Positions 34,126 to 42,625 of a stretch of DNA of 62,845 nt are shown here, one piece after another. This stretch comes from an uncultured Bacteroidales bacterium (lineage in GTDB: Bacteria > Bacteroidota > Bacteroidia > Bacteroidales > P3): the NCBI GenBank assembly GCA_947165255.1, contig CAMUZR010000017.1:1-62845 (forward strand). Direction: 5' to 3'. The notes beneath the pieces are model-generated. The model was not told the DNA's origin and did no database searches. It saw nothing but the letters and a program-made list of their open reading frames with translations. Numbering within the stretch: position 1 is the first letter of the stretch; each line of letters begins with the position of its first letter. The translations under genes were made by a program, and so were the position numbers.

Positions 34126-35472
34126 CTATAACGCCCACACCACCAGGCCAGAGCAAATGATGATGCCTGTGATAAGCAGGTCGATGAGGCAGAAGCCCAT
34201 GATGTCTTTGGCGTCGAGCTTGGCGATGGCCAAGGCAGGGATGGCCCAGAAGGGCTGGATGAGGTTGGTCCAGGCGTCGCCCCAGGCGATGGCGGTGCCG
34301 GTGAGGCCGGGGTCGACACCTAGGTCAGCTCCGGCGGCAAACATGATGGGTGCCTGGATGGCCCAGTGGCCACCGCCGGAGGGCACGAACATGTTGAGCA
34401 CGGCAGCACAGATGAAGGTGAGGAGCGGATAGGTGGTGGGTGTGGAGATGGAGATGCAGGCGTTGCTGATGACGGTGCCGAAACAGATGCCACTGGCACC
34501 CACGCCGGTGATGATGCCCATGATGCCGGCGTAAAAGGGGAACTGCAAGATGATGCCCGAAGCCCCGGTGGCCGCCTTGGTGAAAGCGCGGACGTAGGCC
34601 AGAGGGGTGCCGTGGAGGAGCACTCCCAGGAAGAGGAAAAGCATGATGACGCTGCCAAGGTCGAAGCTGCCGCCGCGGAAACCCAGATGGATGATGAGGT
34701 AAGAGAAGCCGATGAGCGCCACTATCCATGCCAGCAGGCGCGAATGCTCCATGCGCTGGGCAGGGGTGATGGAGGCTTTGTCGGGTTTGGGGGTGACGAC
34801 GGTCTCTTCCTCTAGGAGGGCGGGGTCGACAGTGACGACGTCTTTCTTGGGGTGCATGAGGGTGTTGGTGACTACGATGGCCACAATGACTAACGCTACG
34901 ATGACGAGGTTGTGGGGCTCAAGAATGGTGCGCGAGATGGGGATGGGACTGGTGAGGACGCCGTTGGTGGCCATGGTGAGGGCTTCGCCGGGAGTGGCCA
35001 TGGTGAGGGGGATGGAACCCGATAGGCCGGCATGCCACACCACGAAGCCGCTGTAGGCCGAGGCGATGAGCAGGCGGTAGTCGATGCCACGCATACGACG
35101 GGCTATCTCTTTGGCGAAGATGACACCTACGATGAGGCCGAAGCCCCAGTTGAGCCAGCAGGCAATGGCGGAAACGCCGGTGACGAGGGCGATGGCAGCA
35201 GGAGGGGTCTTGGGAATGGCGGCCAGGGTGCTGATGCCCCGCTTGACGGCCGGAGCGGCCGCAAGGGTAGAGCCACAAACGAGGACAAGTGCCATTTGCA
35301 TGGCAAAGGCGAGAAGATTCCATACGCCGCCCCCCCAGTGCTCGACCACTTCGATGGGGGTTTGATGGCAGATGGGCATGGCCAGGCAGGCGGCCACGAG
35401 GGTGAGGATGATGGCAAAGATGAAAGGCTCGGGCAGCCACCGCTGTACCAGTTTTACACAGAATTTAATCAT
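34126..35472 (-). CDS. Short-chain fatty acid transporter, AtoE/TIGR00366 family
   Basis: 448 residues with about 11-12 transmembrane helices. Family features include the N-terminal FVKLVQRWLPEPFIFAIILT-like start, GGGVWNLLAFAMQM, NWGFGLIVG, and VPSGGGHWAIQAPIM with GDAWTNLIQPFWAIP near the C-terminus. These identify the AtoE-like short-chain fatty acid (acetoacetate/butyrate) transporter family; direction and substrate are not provable here. Starts 8 bp after the phosphatase stop; last gene of the upp-led run. An imperfect inverted repeat (GATGGAA 34061/TTCCATC 34103) follows. Confidence 0.88.
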   Translation of the reverse strand: MIKFCVKLVQRWLPEPFIFAIILTLVAACLAMPICHQTPIEVVEHWGGGVWNLLAFAMQMALVLVCGSTLAAAPAVKRGISTLAAIPKTPPAAIALVTGVSAIACWLNWGFGLIVGVIFAKEIARRMRGIDYRLLIASAYSGFVVWHAGLSGSIPLTMATPGEALTMATNGVLTSPIPISRTILEPHNLVIVALVIVAIVVTNTLMHPKKDVVTVDPALLEEETVVTPKPDKASITPAQRMEHSRLLAWIVALIGFSYLIIHLGFRGGSFDLGSVIMLFLFLGVLLHGTPLAYVRAFTKAATGASGIILQFPFYAGIMGIITGVGASGICFGTVISNACISISTPTTYPLLTFICAAVLNMFVPSGGGHWAIQAPIMFAAGADLGVDPGLTGTAIAWGDAWTNLIQPFWAIPALAIAKLDAKDIMGFCLIDLLITGIIICSGLVVWAL

Positions 35473-35480
35473 TTCTTAGA

Positions 35481-36581
35481 TTACTTGGCGTTGGACAGGA
35501 GTGAGATGAACTTGCTGTAGAAATCGCTGTTTTGCATGATGCCAGTGAAATTCTCGGCGCCAGGGCCGTAGGCGAAGACGGGGACCATGAGTCCGGAATG
35601 GCCGCCAGTGGACCAAGAGAGGTTGCTCTGGCCGTCGGCAATGCTGCCGCCTAGAAGGGAGAGTCCGCCGGTTTCGTGGTCGGCGGTGACCACGACGAGG
35701 GTGTGACCGTCATGCTTGGCAAAGTCGAGCACGGCGGAAAGCATGTCTTCGAAGTCGGCCAGCTCGGCTAAGAGATAGGTGCTGTCGTTGTTGTGGCAGG
35801 CCCAGTCGATTTGCGACCCTTCGACCATGAGGACGAAGCCGTTGGTATTGCGGTTAAGGGTTTCGATGGCCTTGAGGGTGCCGAGAGTGAGCATACGTCC
35901 ACGGTCCATGGCCTTGGGGGGATTGTCGGGGTAGAGAAGGCCGCAGATGCGGGGACGGTCGAGGGCCATGAGGTCGAGGATGTTGTAGGCCATGGCATAG
36001 CCGCGGGACTGAAGGGTGTCGAGGGGAGCCAGGCCGTCCTTGCGGAACTCAGGTTTGAAGTGATTGAGGTCGCCGCCTATCATGACGTCGAAATCGCACT
36101 GTGCCATCTGCATACTGATGGAGTCGAAAAGTTTACGGTTGGTGACATGGGCGTATGTGGAGGCGGGAGTGGCATCGAGCACACTGCTGGTGACTACAAA
36201 GCCGGCAGCCTTGCCAAAGAAACGCTTGGCGTTGGAAAGAAACGAGGGATGGTGGGTGCCGTCGGGACCGAGGGAGATGTGGTAGTTTTCTATTTTGTTG
36301 CCCGTCATGAGGGCAGAACCGCCGGCGCCGGAGTCGGTGGTGTAGCGGTTGTGGGAATAGGTGCGGGAGAAACCCGTATAGGGGAAGCGGAGGAAGACGC
36401 TGTTGTCGGACTTTTGAGCTACGATGGAGGTGTAGACCTGGGATACGCCCATGCCGTCGCCCACGACGAAGATGATGTTGCGCACCTGGGGCTGGACGGG
36501 TTGTTGCTGAGTATGGGACTTGCCCCGTTGCGCAAAGGATAGCAGGGGGAAAAGGAGTAGCAGGAGGATGATTTTTTTCAT
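35481..36581 (-). CDS. phoA: Secreted alkaline phosphatase
   Basis: 366 residues, shorter than E. coli PhoA but normal for Bacteroidota. Signal peptide MKKIILLLLLFPLLSFAQ. Metal and nucleophile motifs: IIFVVGDGMGVSQVYTS, YTTDSGAGGSALMTG with the phospho-Ser nucleophile in DSGA, VEGSQIDWACHNND, VVVTADHETGG and a late His in STGGHSG. All zinc ligands of the family appear present. It should release phosphate from monoesters in the periplasm. Only 3 bp separate it from uraA, so it may dephosphorylate nucleotides to feed base uptake (inference from operon). Confidence 0.92.
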   Translation of the reverse strand: MKKIILLLLLFPLLSFAQRGKSHTQQQPVQPQVRNIIFVVGDGMGVSQVYTSIVAQKSDNSVFLRFPYTGFSRTYSHNRYTTDSGAGGSALMTGNKIENYHISLGPDGTHHPSFLSNAKRFFGKAAGFVVTSSVLDATPASTYAHVTNRKLFDSISMQMAQCDFDVMIGGDLNHFKPEFRKDGLAPLDTLQSRGYAMAYNILDLMALDRPRICGLLYPDNPPKAMDRGRMLTLGTLKAIETLNRNTNGFVLMVEGSQIDWACHNNDSTYLLAELADFEDMLSAVLDFAKHDGHTLVVVTADHETGGLSLLGGSIADGQSNLSWSTGGHSGLMVPVFAYGPGAENFTGIMQNSDFYSKFISLLSNAK

Positions 36582-36584
36582 TTC

Positions 36585-37910
36585 TTATTCTTTAGGATTG
36601 TCTGTTTTTGTTTTTTCGACCGGGAGGATGACGGCGGCCAATATGCCGATGATGGCAGCCACGGCCAGACCTGAGAGACCAACCTTGCCAAACTGGATGG
36701 CACCATTGGTGCAGCCATAGCTGATGCCGACGGCTAGAGTGATGGTGAGGGCGGTGATAATAAGATTGCGGGAGTTGGTGAGGTCAACGTGGTTTTCGAC
36801 CAGGCTGCGGATACCAACGGAGGAAATCATGCCGTAAAGGATGAGCGATACGCCGCCGATGGTGGCAGTGGGCATGGCATATACCAGAGCGGCAAACTTG
36901 GGCGAGAAGCTGAAGATGACGGCAATGATGGCGGCAATGCGGATGACGCGGGGGTCGAAAACACGGGTGAGGTTGAGCACACCAGTGTTCTCGCCATAGG
37001 TGGTGTTGGCCGGGGCACCGAAGAGGGAGGCGAGGATGGTGGCAGCGCCGTCGCCCATGAGGGTGCGGTGGAGGCCAGGATCCTCAATATAGTTGCGGCT
37101 GGTGGTGGAGCCGATGGCTAGAATGTCGCCGATGTGTTCTATCATAGTGGCGATAGCGATGGGCATGATGGCGATGATGGCGGTGACGAGGAAACTCCAG
37201 TTGCCTTGGCCGAGCGCGTAAAGGCCGGTGTCGTTCCACTGGAAGGGCAGGCCTACCCAGGCGGCATCGTGCAATGCCTGGACTTTGGCGGGTTCGAGCT
37301 GGCCGAAGAGGGCCGCCACAACGTAAGACACTAGCACACCCAACAGGATGGGGATGATTTTGATCATGCCCTTGCCCCAGATATTGCAAACGACGACCAC
37401 CAGAATGGCGATGAGGGCGACCCACCAGTTCGAAAGGATATTGTTGATGGCGCTGCCGGCCAGGATGAGGCCGATGGCAATAATGATTGGGCCGGTGACC
37501 ACGGGGGGAAAGAGTTTCATGACGCGGTGGACGCCAAAGGCTTTGATGCAGGCGGCCAGGACAAAATAAAGCAGGCCGGCACAGGCCACGCCGACACAGG
37601 CGTAAGGGAGCGCCTCGGCCTGGGTCATACCCATGCCTTCGCCCATGGCCACCACAGTGGCATAGCCGCCCAGGAAGGCAAAGCTGGAACCGAGGAAGGC
37701 GGGGACTTTCATCTTGGTGAACCAGTGGAAAAGCAATGTGCCCAATCCGGCAAAAAGAAGGGTGGCAGAGATGGAAAGGCCTGTGATAGTGGGTACTAGG
37801 ATGGTGGCGCCGAACATGGCAAACATGTGCTGAAAGCCCAGCACCAGCATTCGGCTCCGACCCAGCTGACGGGCATCGTAGACCGCTTGGTTGGATGTAA
37901 TACTAGCCAT
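36585..37910 (-). CDS. uraA: Uracil permease (NCS2/UraA family)
   Basis: 441 residues with 12-14 predicted membrane segments. It matches uracil/H+ symporters of the NCS2 family: LGFQHMFAMFGATILVPTIT near the start, GSSFAFLGGYATVVAMGEG, the substrate-region motif with Glu in MIEHIGDILAIGSTTSRNY, and PANTTYGENTGVLNLTRV. Placed 55 bp after upp, the enzyme that traps the imported uracil. The two together form a standard uracil salvage pair. Confidence 0.93.
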   Translation of the reverse strand: MASITSNQAVYDARQLGRSRMLVLGFQHMFAMFGATILVPTITGLSISATLLFAGLGTLLFHWFTKMKVPAFLGSSFAFLGGYATVVAMGEGMGMTQAEALPYACVGVACAGLLYFVLAACIKAFGVHRVMKLFPPVVTGPIIIAIGLILAGSAINNILSNWWVALIAILVVVVCNIWGKGMIKIIPILLGVLVSYVVAALFGQLEPAKVQALHDAAWVGLPFQWNDTGLYALGQGNWSFLVTAIIAIMPIAIATMIEHIGDILAIGSTTSRNYIEDPGLHRTLMGDGAATILASLFGAPANTTYGENTGVLNLTRVFDPRVIRIAAIIAVIFSFSPKFAALVYAMPTATIGGVSLILYGMISSVGIRSLVENHVDLTNSRNLIITALTITLAVGISYGCTNGAIQFGKVGLSGLAVAAIIGILAAVILPVEKTKTDNPKE

Positions 37911-37965
37911 AAAAAATGATTTTAAATATAATGAATAAAAAGGGGTTCACAGGCATTCGGCGAGC

Positions 37966-38589
37966 CTACTTGGTGCCGAAAATGCGGTCGCCGGCATCGC
38001 CCAGACCGGGCATGATGTAGCAGTCGGGGTTGAGCTTCTCGTCGAGGGAGGCGGTGTAGATGTCCACCTCGGGAAACTCAGACTGGACGCGCTTGACACC
38101 CTCAGGGGCAGCCACGAGGCACATCATGCGGATGTTGGAGTAGCCGTCAGCCTTCAGGCGGCGAATGGCGTCGCAGGCACTGCCGCCGGTGGCCAGCATG
38201 GGGTCGGTGAGGATGACCATGCGGTCTTTGCCCTCGGGCATTTTATAGTAGTAGAAGACAGGCTGGTGGGTTTTCTCGTCGCGGTACATGCCGATGTGAC
38301 CTACCTTGGCAGCGGGAATGAGGGTGAGGAGGCCGTCGACCATGCCCAGTCCGGCACGGAGGATGGGCACCACGACTACTTTCTTGCCTGCAATCTCATG
38401 GGCCACCATGGTCTGCATGGGGGTCTCTATCTGAACCGTTTCAAGTGGGAAGTCGCGGGTGACCTCGTAGCCCATAAGCATGCCGATTTCTTTCAATAAT
38501 TCACGGAACTCGCGAGTGCCGGTTTCTTTTTTACGCATGATGGTCAGTTTGTGCTGAACCATGGGATGGTTGATGATATGAAGTGCCAT
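37966..38589 (-). CDS. upp: Uracil phosphoribosyltransferase
   Basis: 207 residues, standard length. It converts uracil and PRPP to UMP. Motifs: [18 protein letters not shown], the PRPP loop [17 protein letters not shown], and the uracil-binding C-terminus [17 protein letters not shown]. First gene of a four-gene minus-strand operon with uraA, alkaline phosphatase and an AtoE-like transporter. It is driven by an exact consensus promoter. Confidence 0.97.
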   Translation of the reverse strand: MALHIINHPMVQHKLTIMRKKETGTREFRELLKEIGMLMGYEVTRDFPLETVQIETPMQTMVAHEIAGKKVVVVPILRAGLGMVDGLLTLIPAAKVGHIGMYRDEKTHQPVFYYYKMPEGKDRMVILTDPMLATGGSACDAIRRLKADGYSNIRMMCLVAAPEGVKRVQSEFPEVDIYTASLDEKLNPDCYIMPGLGDAGDRIFGTK

Positions 38590-38652
38590 AATATTGTTAT
38601 TTATACCGTTATATTTTTATTTATGGGTTAATATAGCCTGAAAAAAGCATTG

Positions 38653-38683
38653 CAAAGATACTAATTATCTTTCTGTTTACAAA
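38653..38683 (-). promoter_or_regulatory. Promoter of the upp operon
   Basis: TTTG (38683-38680), 19 nt, TATCTTTG (38660-38653) on the minus strand, a full consensus match. The predicted start is near 38648, a 59-nt leader. Confidence 0.8.
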
Positions 38684-38758
38684 ATTTTTAACAAAATATT
38701 TTTCAACAGTATGTTCATAATGAACGCAATAGGACATAGCGCCTCTCATGCAGAAAGG

Positions 38759-38792
38759 ACGGGCAGCCTACATTTTCCTGCAGGCTGCCCGT
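38759..38792 (-). terminator. Terminator after the GH89 gene
   Basis: An 11-bp perfect stem (ACGGGCAGCCT 38759-38769 with AGGCTGCCCGT 38782-38792) lies 54 bp after the stop codon. The T-tract on the minus strand is short (CCTTTC), so termination may be partial. Confidence 0.6.
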
Positions 38793-38845
38793 AGAAATGC
38801 GTAATATAATGGAGTTGCAATTTTTTTTGAAAAGGATGTTCCTAA

Positions 38846-41575
38846 TCAGCGTTGGGAAATGAGCGGCAGCAGTTCTTTCTCGAAAAGGTCGCGGCGGATG
38901 AGGCGGTAGTGGGGGGCATAGTGGCTGTTGAAACGGTCGCTATGATGCACCGCGGTGCCGCCGTTGTCAAGATGAGAGCGCAGGGCGGCGCGGTCGTCGG
39001 TATAGTTAAGCGGCCTAGGCTGCAGACGGCCTGCCTTGACAGCCAGGCGCTCCCAGGAGCCTTTCCATTCGTAAGGTTTCATCTTCGGAGCCGTGCGCGC
39101 ACTTTCAATAAGCAGCCTCACAAAGGGCTCTAGGGCTACCCTACCGTCCTGAATGACACGCAGATTGACGCGTACATAGTTACCCTCGATGCCAGTGTAT
39201 TCATAGTCGGGGAACGCCCTGTTGGAGGGATCCATACGGCCGATTTCATACACGATGTACTGGGCGCAGGAAGCGGAGTCGGTGATGAGGTGACCGGGAC
39301 CGAAAACGTCTTGAAAACAGAACTTATAGACGTCTTGCAGCTGCGCCTGTGGGTAAGTCTTTATGTAGTGGGAGAGCACACGGGTGGCACGGTCGGGCAC
39401 CTCGAAGGTCCCCTGGTCAATCTGGCGGAGGATATACTGAGCCCGCTGCAGGACGGAGGTGTTGGACACCCGCTGCCGACTGCTGAGGTAGCTAGCTGTG
39501 GCCCAGGTTGTTTCAAACTCGCTGAGGGTGGAGTCGAAGGCGTGTCGATCGAAAGGAATATGGAACTGAACCGACTGGTCCAGGGCGTCGAAGAATAGTT
39601 TCCAACGGCGTAGGTAGTACTGCTCCAAAAGACCGCCCCACATACGGTTGCCATAATCGTTCAGCACTGGGCCGCCCCAAATGGTAGGCAACACGCGCGC
39701 CTGGGTCTCGTAATAGTTCTGCTCGGCCTCGCTGGTGCCCCACTGACGGGCGGCGGCAATCCACGGGATGAGTGAGTTAGACTCGATTCCGAGCAGCAAA
39801 TCGTTGGCGTCGCGAATCAGTTCCTCTGCCATGAATCTATAGCGGAGCATGTTTTTTCGGTTACCCGTGCGGTAGGCATCGGCATAAGCGTCGCGCACCT
39901 CCATGAAATGATTGCCCAGCCACTGCGAGAGCAGGACGGCCACGTCGTAGCGGTAGCTTTGGCGTGCAGAGGGCTCTTTGAGCATCAGTCGGATGGCGCG
40001 CAGAAGGGCGTCGTTGTCGTAGGAGTAATAGGGCTTGGTGTAATAGGTGCCGTGGCCGGAGAGAGAGGGCCGCGCAACCATCTGGGTACCCATGCCGTAG
40101 AACGACCAGTCCTTATAGACCGAGTCGGCCAGCAGCTGCCACGCCTGGCGCTGCGAGGGGCATGACTTGCCGTAGCGCAGGTCGGCCCAACGCTGGACGA
40201 ACTCCCCTACCCGCTCTTTTGCGGGCGCCATTTTCCATGGGTGCTCTAGCAGGAATTCGAAAATCTGGGGGCTGATGTCGAAGCCCTCCAGTGTGGAGCC
40301 AACGCCCACCATATTGCCACTCTCATCGTCGGTGGCCTGATTCAGTTTTGCGTCGAGCCTACTAAGGTCGCCCAGCAGCATCGTGTTGCCGCCAAAATTG
40401 CCCAGATAGCACCAGATGAAGGGCTGTCCGTAGAACCCTTCGGTCTTACGCCATACCTCGGTCTTCTCGCAGAAGTAGTCCAGCAGCACCATCCGACCCT
40501 GTGGCACGGCGGTGAGGTAGGACTTAAGGCGTTCGGGGGTCCACTGCCCCTGTTTATAGTAGAAAACCCACGACATCTGCAACCACTGTGCCATGGGGTC
40601 TACCTGCTGCAGCGAGGCAAAGATATTGCGCGACACGTTGGCCAAGTAGGTCGTGTCCCAGCTGGGCGGATCCATCTCGTTAAATGGGTCTATGCCGTAA
40701 ATATGGTTGGTGCCGTAAAGGGCAGTCTGTTTCTCCAAATACTTTCGCTGAATGACTGCAAAGAGGCTGTCGGTGGAGTTCATGAAATAGGTGGGTTCGA
40801 AACCGCACCAGCTGCTCAGCCGTTGAATGTCGGCCTGCGGGTTGCGCTCGGCAATCTGCCGTGGCACGTGTCCGGCAAAGGCAGGCAGCACCGGCGTCAT
40901 GTTCAGCTCGCGCTCACGGGCCAGGATTTTCTTCTGCAGCTCCTTCTGCCCGTCAATCCATCCCTGGGGCAGCGGGCCGCCAAAGCCGTCGAGATTGGCC
41001 ATACGGTGCCAGGGCAGATGTGCCGGACCACTGAAGTAGGCGCGTATCTCGTCGTCGCTCAGCCCCATCTCGCGCCACACCTCCTGCCAAACGGCCTCCT
41101 GGCCGGTCAAGGCCAGCGGCATGTTCACTCCGTTCAGTGCCATCCAGTCGATAAAGCGTTCCCATTCCTTCCATTGCCACCACACCATGGTATAGCCGTA
41201 GGTGCAGTAATTGAGGAAGAAACGGACGGGCATCTGGCACTGGCGCGACAGTTTGCGCGGCACCTTTGGAAGCACGGCGGGCAGTTCCACCGGCTCGCTG
41301 GCAAACCACGAAACATGCGTGTGGGCAAATTCCTTCAGGTAATAGTTCAGGCCCATTGCCATCGAATTGTCATTATTGGCCGTGATGCACAGCCGGTCGC
41401 CCTTCTGTTCCAAAACAAAATAGTCGGCCGCAGCGTCTTGGCGTTCAAACACGAATGCCGAGGCCCTATCGCCCAGCACACGCTGGGCCAGAGCCCGTGC
41501 ACCCTGCTGCGCCATGGCAGCCGTCGTACAAAGGCATACAATCACCCAAAATAATAGTATTCTTTTCATATTCAT
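38846..41575 (-). CDS. Alpha-N-acetylglucosaminidase (GH89) fused to a C-terminal Bacteroidota domain
   Basis: 909 residues (ATG at 41569 is an equal alternative). Signal peptide ends MAQ. Residues about 30-700 are a NAGLU-type GH89 enzyme: MVWWQWKEWERFIDWMALNG, GIDPFNEMDPPS with the acid/base candidate E300, and GVGSTLEGFDISP with the nucleophile candidate E430. The enzyme removes terminal alpha-linked GlcNAc, as on mucin or heparan. Residues about 715-909 form a second unit with DVFGPGHLITD, YTGIEGNYVRVNL, TAVHHSDRFNSHYAPHYRL and FEKELLPLI. I recall this unit as a separate small Bacteroidota protein of unknown function. Last gene of the operon that includes tatA and tatC, though its signal is Sec type. 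Confidence 0.85.
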   Translation of the reverse strand: MNMKRILLFWVIVCLCTTAAMAQQGARALAQRVLGDRASAFVFERQDAAADYFVLEQKGDRLCITANNDNSMAMGLNYYLKEFAHTHVSWFASEPVELPAVLPKVPRKLSRQCQMPVRFFLNYCTYGYTMVWWQWKEWERFIDWMALNGVNMPLALTGQEAVWQEVWREMGLSDDEIRAYFSGPAHLPWHRMANLDGFGGPLPQGWIDGQKELQKKILARERELNMTPVLPAFAGHVPRQIAERNPQADIQRLSSWCGFEPTYFMNSTDSLFAVIQRKYLEKQTALYGTNHIYGIDPFNEMDPPSWDTTYLANVSRNIFASLQQVDPMAQWLQMSWVFYYKQGQWTPERLKSYLTAVPQGRMVLLDYFCEKTEVWRKTEGFYGQPFIWCYLGNFGGNTMLLGDLSRLDAKLNQATDDESGNMVGVGSTLEGFDISPQIFEFLLEHPWKMAPAKERVGEFVQRWADLRYGKSCPSQRQAWQLLADSVYKDWSFYGMGTQMVARPSLSGHGTYYTKPYYSYDNDALLRAIRLMLKEPSARQSYRYDVAVLLSQWLGNHFMEVRDAYADAYRTGNRKNMLRYRFMAEELIRDANDLLLGIESNSLIPWIAAARQWGTSEAEQNYYETQARVLPTIWGGPVLNDYGNRMWGGLLEQYYLRRWKLFFDALDQSVQFHIPFDRHAFDSTLSEFETTWATASYLSSRQRVSNTSVLQRAQYILRQIDQGTFEVPDRATRVLSHYIKTYPQAQLQDVYKFCFQDVFGPGHLITDSASCAQYIVYEIGRMDPSNRAFPDYEYTGIEGNYVRVNLRVIQDGRVALEPFVRLLIESARTAPKMKPYEWKGSWERLAVKAGRLQPRPLNYTDDRAALRSHLDNGGTAVHHSDRFNSHYAPHYRLIRRDLFEKELLPLISQR

Positions 41576-41590
41576 TATATTTATTTAGTT

Positions 41591-42349
41591 TCAAACTGAC
41601 TTCTTGGCTGACACCCGCTTCACCACAAGCACACTCACCTCGTACAACAGATAAATCGGCAGCGCCACCACGCTCATCGTAATCGCATCGCCCGTAGGCG
41701 TAATCACGGCTGCCAGTATCACTATCACCACGATAGCATGTTTCCGGTATCGGGTCATAAAATCGGCCTTCAGCACCCCCACCTTGGCCAGCAGCCAGCT
41801 TAGCACCGGCAGCTCGAACATCACCCCCATCACCAGACACAGCATCAGCAACATGCCGACATAAGAAGTGAGGGCAATCCGGTTGGGTACATCAGGGCTG
41901 ACCTGATAAGTGCCCAGAAAGCGAAAGGTGAGCGGGAAGATAATAAAATAGTTCAGCGCCACCCCCATCAGAAACATCAGGTATCCGCTGCCCACAGCGC
42001 TGACGGCATAGCGGCGCTCGTGAGCATAAAGTCCGGGGGCGACGAAATGGAAAAGCAGGTACAGCACATAGGGCGACACCACCAGCAGTCCCATCCACAA
42101 CGCCACGCGCATGTGTACCAAAAACTGCTGTGCCAGCTCGGGATTGAAAAGGTCAATGTGGAATTCGCTGCTCACGCCCGTCAGGCGGGTAAAAAGGCGG
42201 TAGGTAACAAAGTCGCTCCTGCTTGGGGCCATCACAATAGCAAACAACAACTCCTTGCAGCAGAAGGCTGCCACGGCGCAAAGCACCACCGCCGCCAACG
42301 CCTTTAGCAGACAGGAGCGCAGCTCATCCAGATGATCCCAGAAATCCAC
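41591..42349 (-). CDS. tatC: Sec-independent protein translocase TatC
   Basis: 252 residues, six transmembrane helices. The N-terminal signature MDFWDHLDELRSCLL carries the Tat signal-binding Glu of the family, and the F-x-P-x pattern of periplasmic loops is present (ELPVLSWLLAKVGVLKADF, TPTGDAITMSVVALPIYLLY). TatC recognises folded twin-arginine precursors and forms the translocon with TatA. It follows tatA by 20 bp. No separate tatB is present, as usual in Bacteroidota. Confidence 0.96.
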   Translation of the reverse strand: MDFWDHLDELRSCLLKALAAVVLCAVAAFCCKELLFAIVMAPSRSDFVTYRLFTRLTGVSSEFHIDLFNPELAQQFLVHMRVALWMGLLVVSPYVLYLLFHFVAPGLYAHERRYAVSAVGSGYLMFLMGVALNYFIIFPLTFRFLGTYQVSPDVPNRIALTSYVGMLLMLCLVMGVMFELPVLSWLLAKVGVLKADFMTRYRKHAIVVIVILAAVITPTGDAITMSVVALPIYLLYEVSVLVVKRVSAKKSV

Positions 42350-42369
42350 CTCGGCCGAATATTAAGGGG

Positions 42370-42609
42370 TTAGGCCTCTGGGGGAGTGCTCTCTTGCTGT
42401 GTCTCTGCCGTATTGGGTTTGGGTGCTGACGGTTTCGAGTCGGTAGGGGTCTGTGCGGCATCCTCAATGCCGCTCACCCCGTCTTTGAAACTCTTCACGC
42501 CCTTGCCCAGACCCTTCATCAGTTCCGGTATCTTCTTGCCGCCGAAAAGCAGCAGCACCACCAGAACAATCAGAATAATCTCCCAAGTTCCTAAAAAAAG
42601 TAGTCTCAT
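42370..42609 (-). CDS. tatA: Sec-independent translocase subunit TatA
   Basis: 79 residues. One N-terminal helix ([15 protein letters not shown]), the conserved [20 protein letters not shown] hinge and amphipathic helix, then a Pro/Thr/Glu-rich tail. It forms the protein-conducting assembly with TatC and probably also takes the TatB role. It starts 16 bp after a reductase carrying a twin-arginine signal. Confidence 0.95.
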   Translation of the reverse strand: MRLLFLGTWEIILIVLVVLLLFGGKKIPELMKGLGKGVKSFKDGVSGIEDAAQTPTDSKPSAPKPNTAETQQESTPPEA

Positions 42610-42625
42610 AGGCAGTTATGTATTA

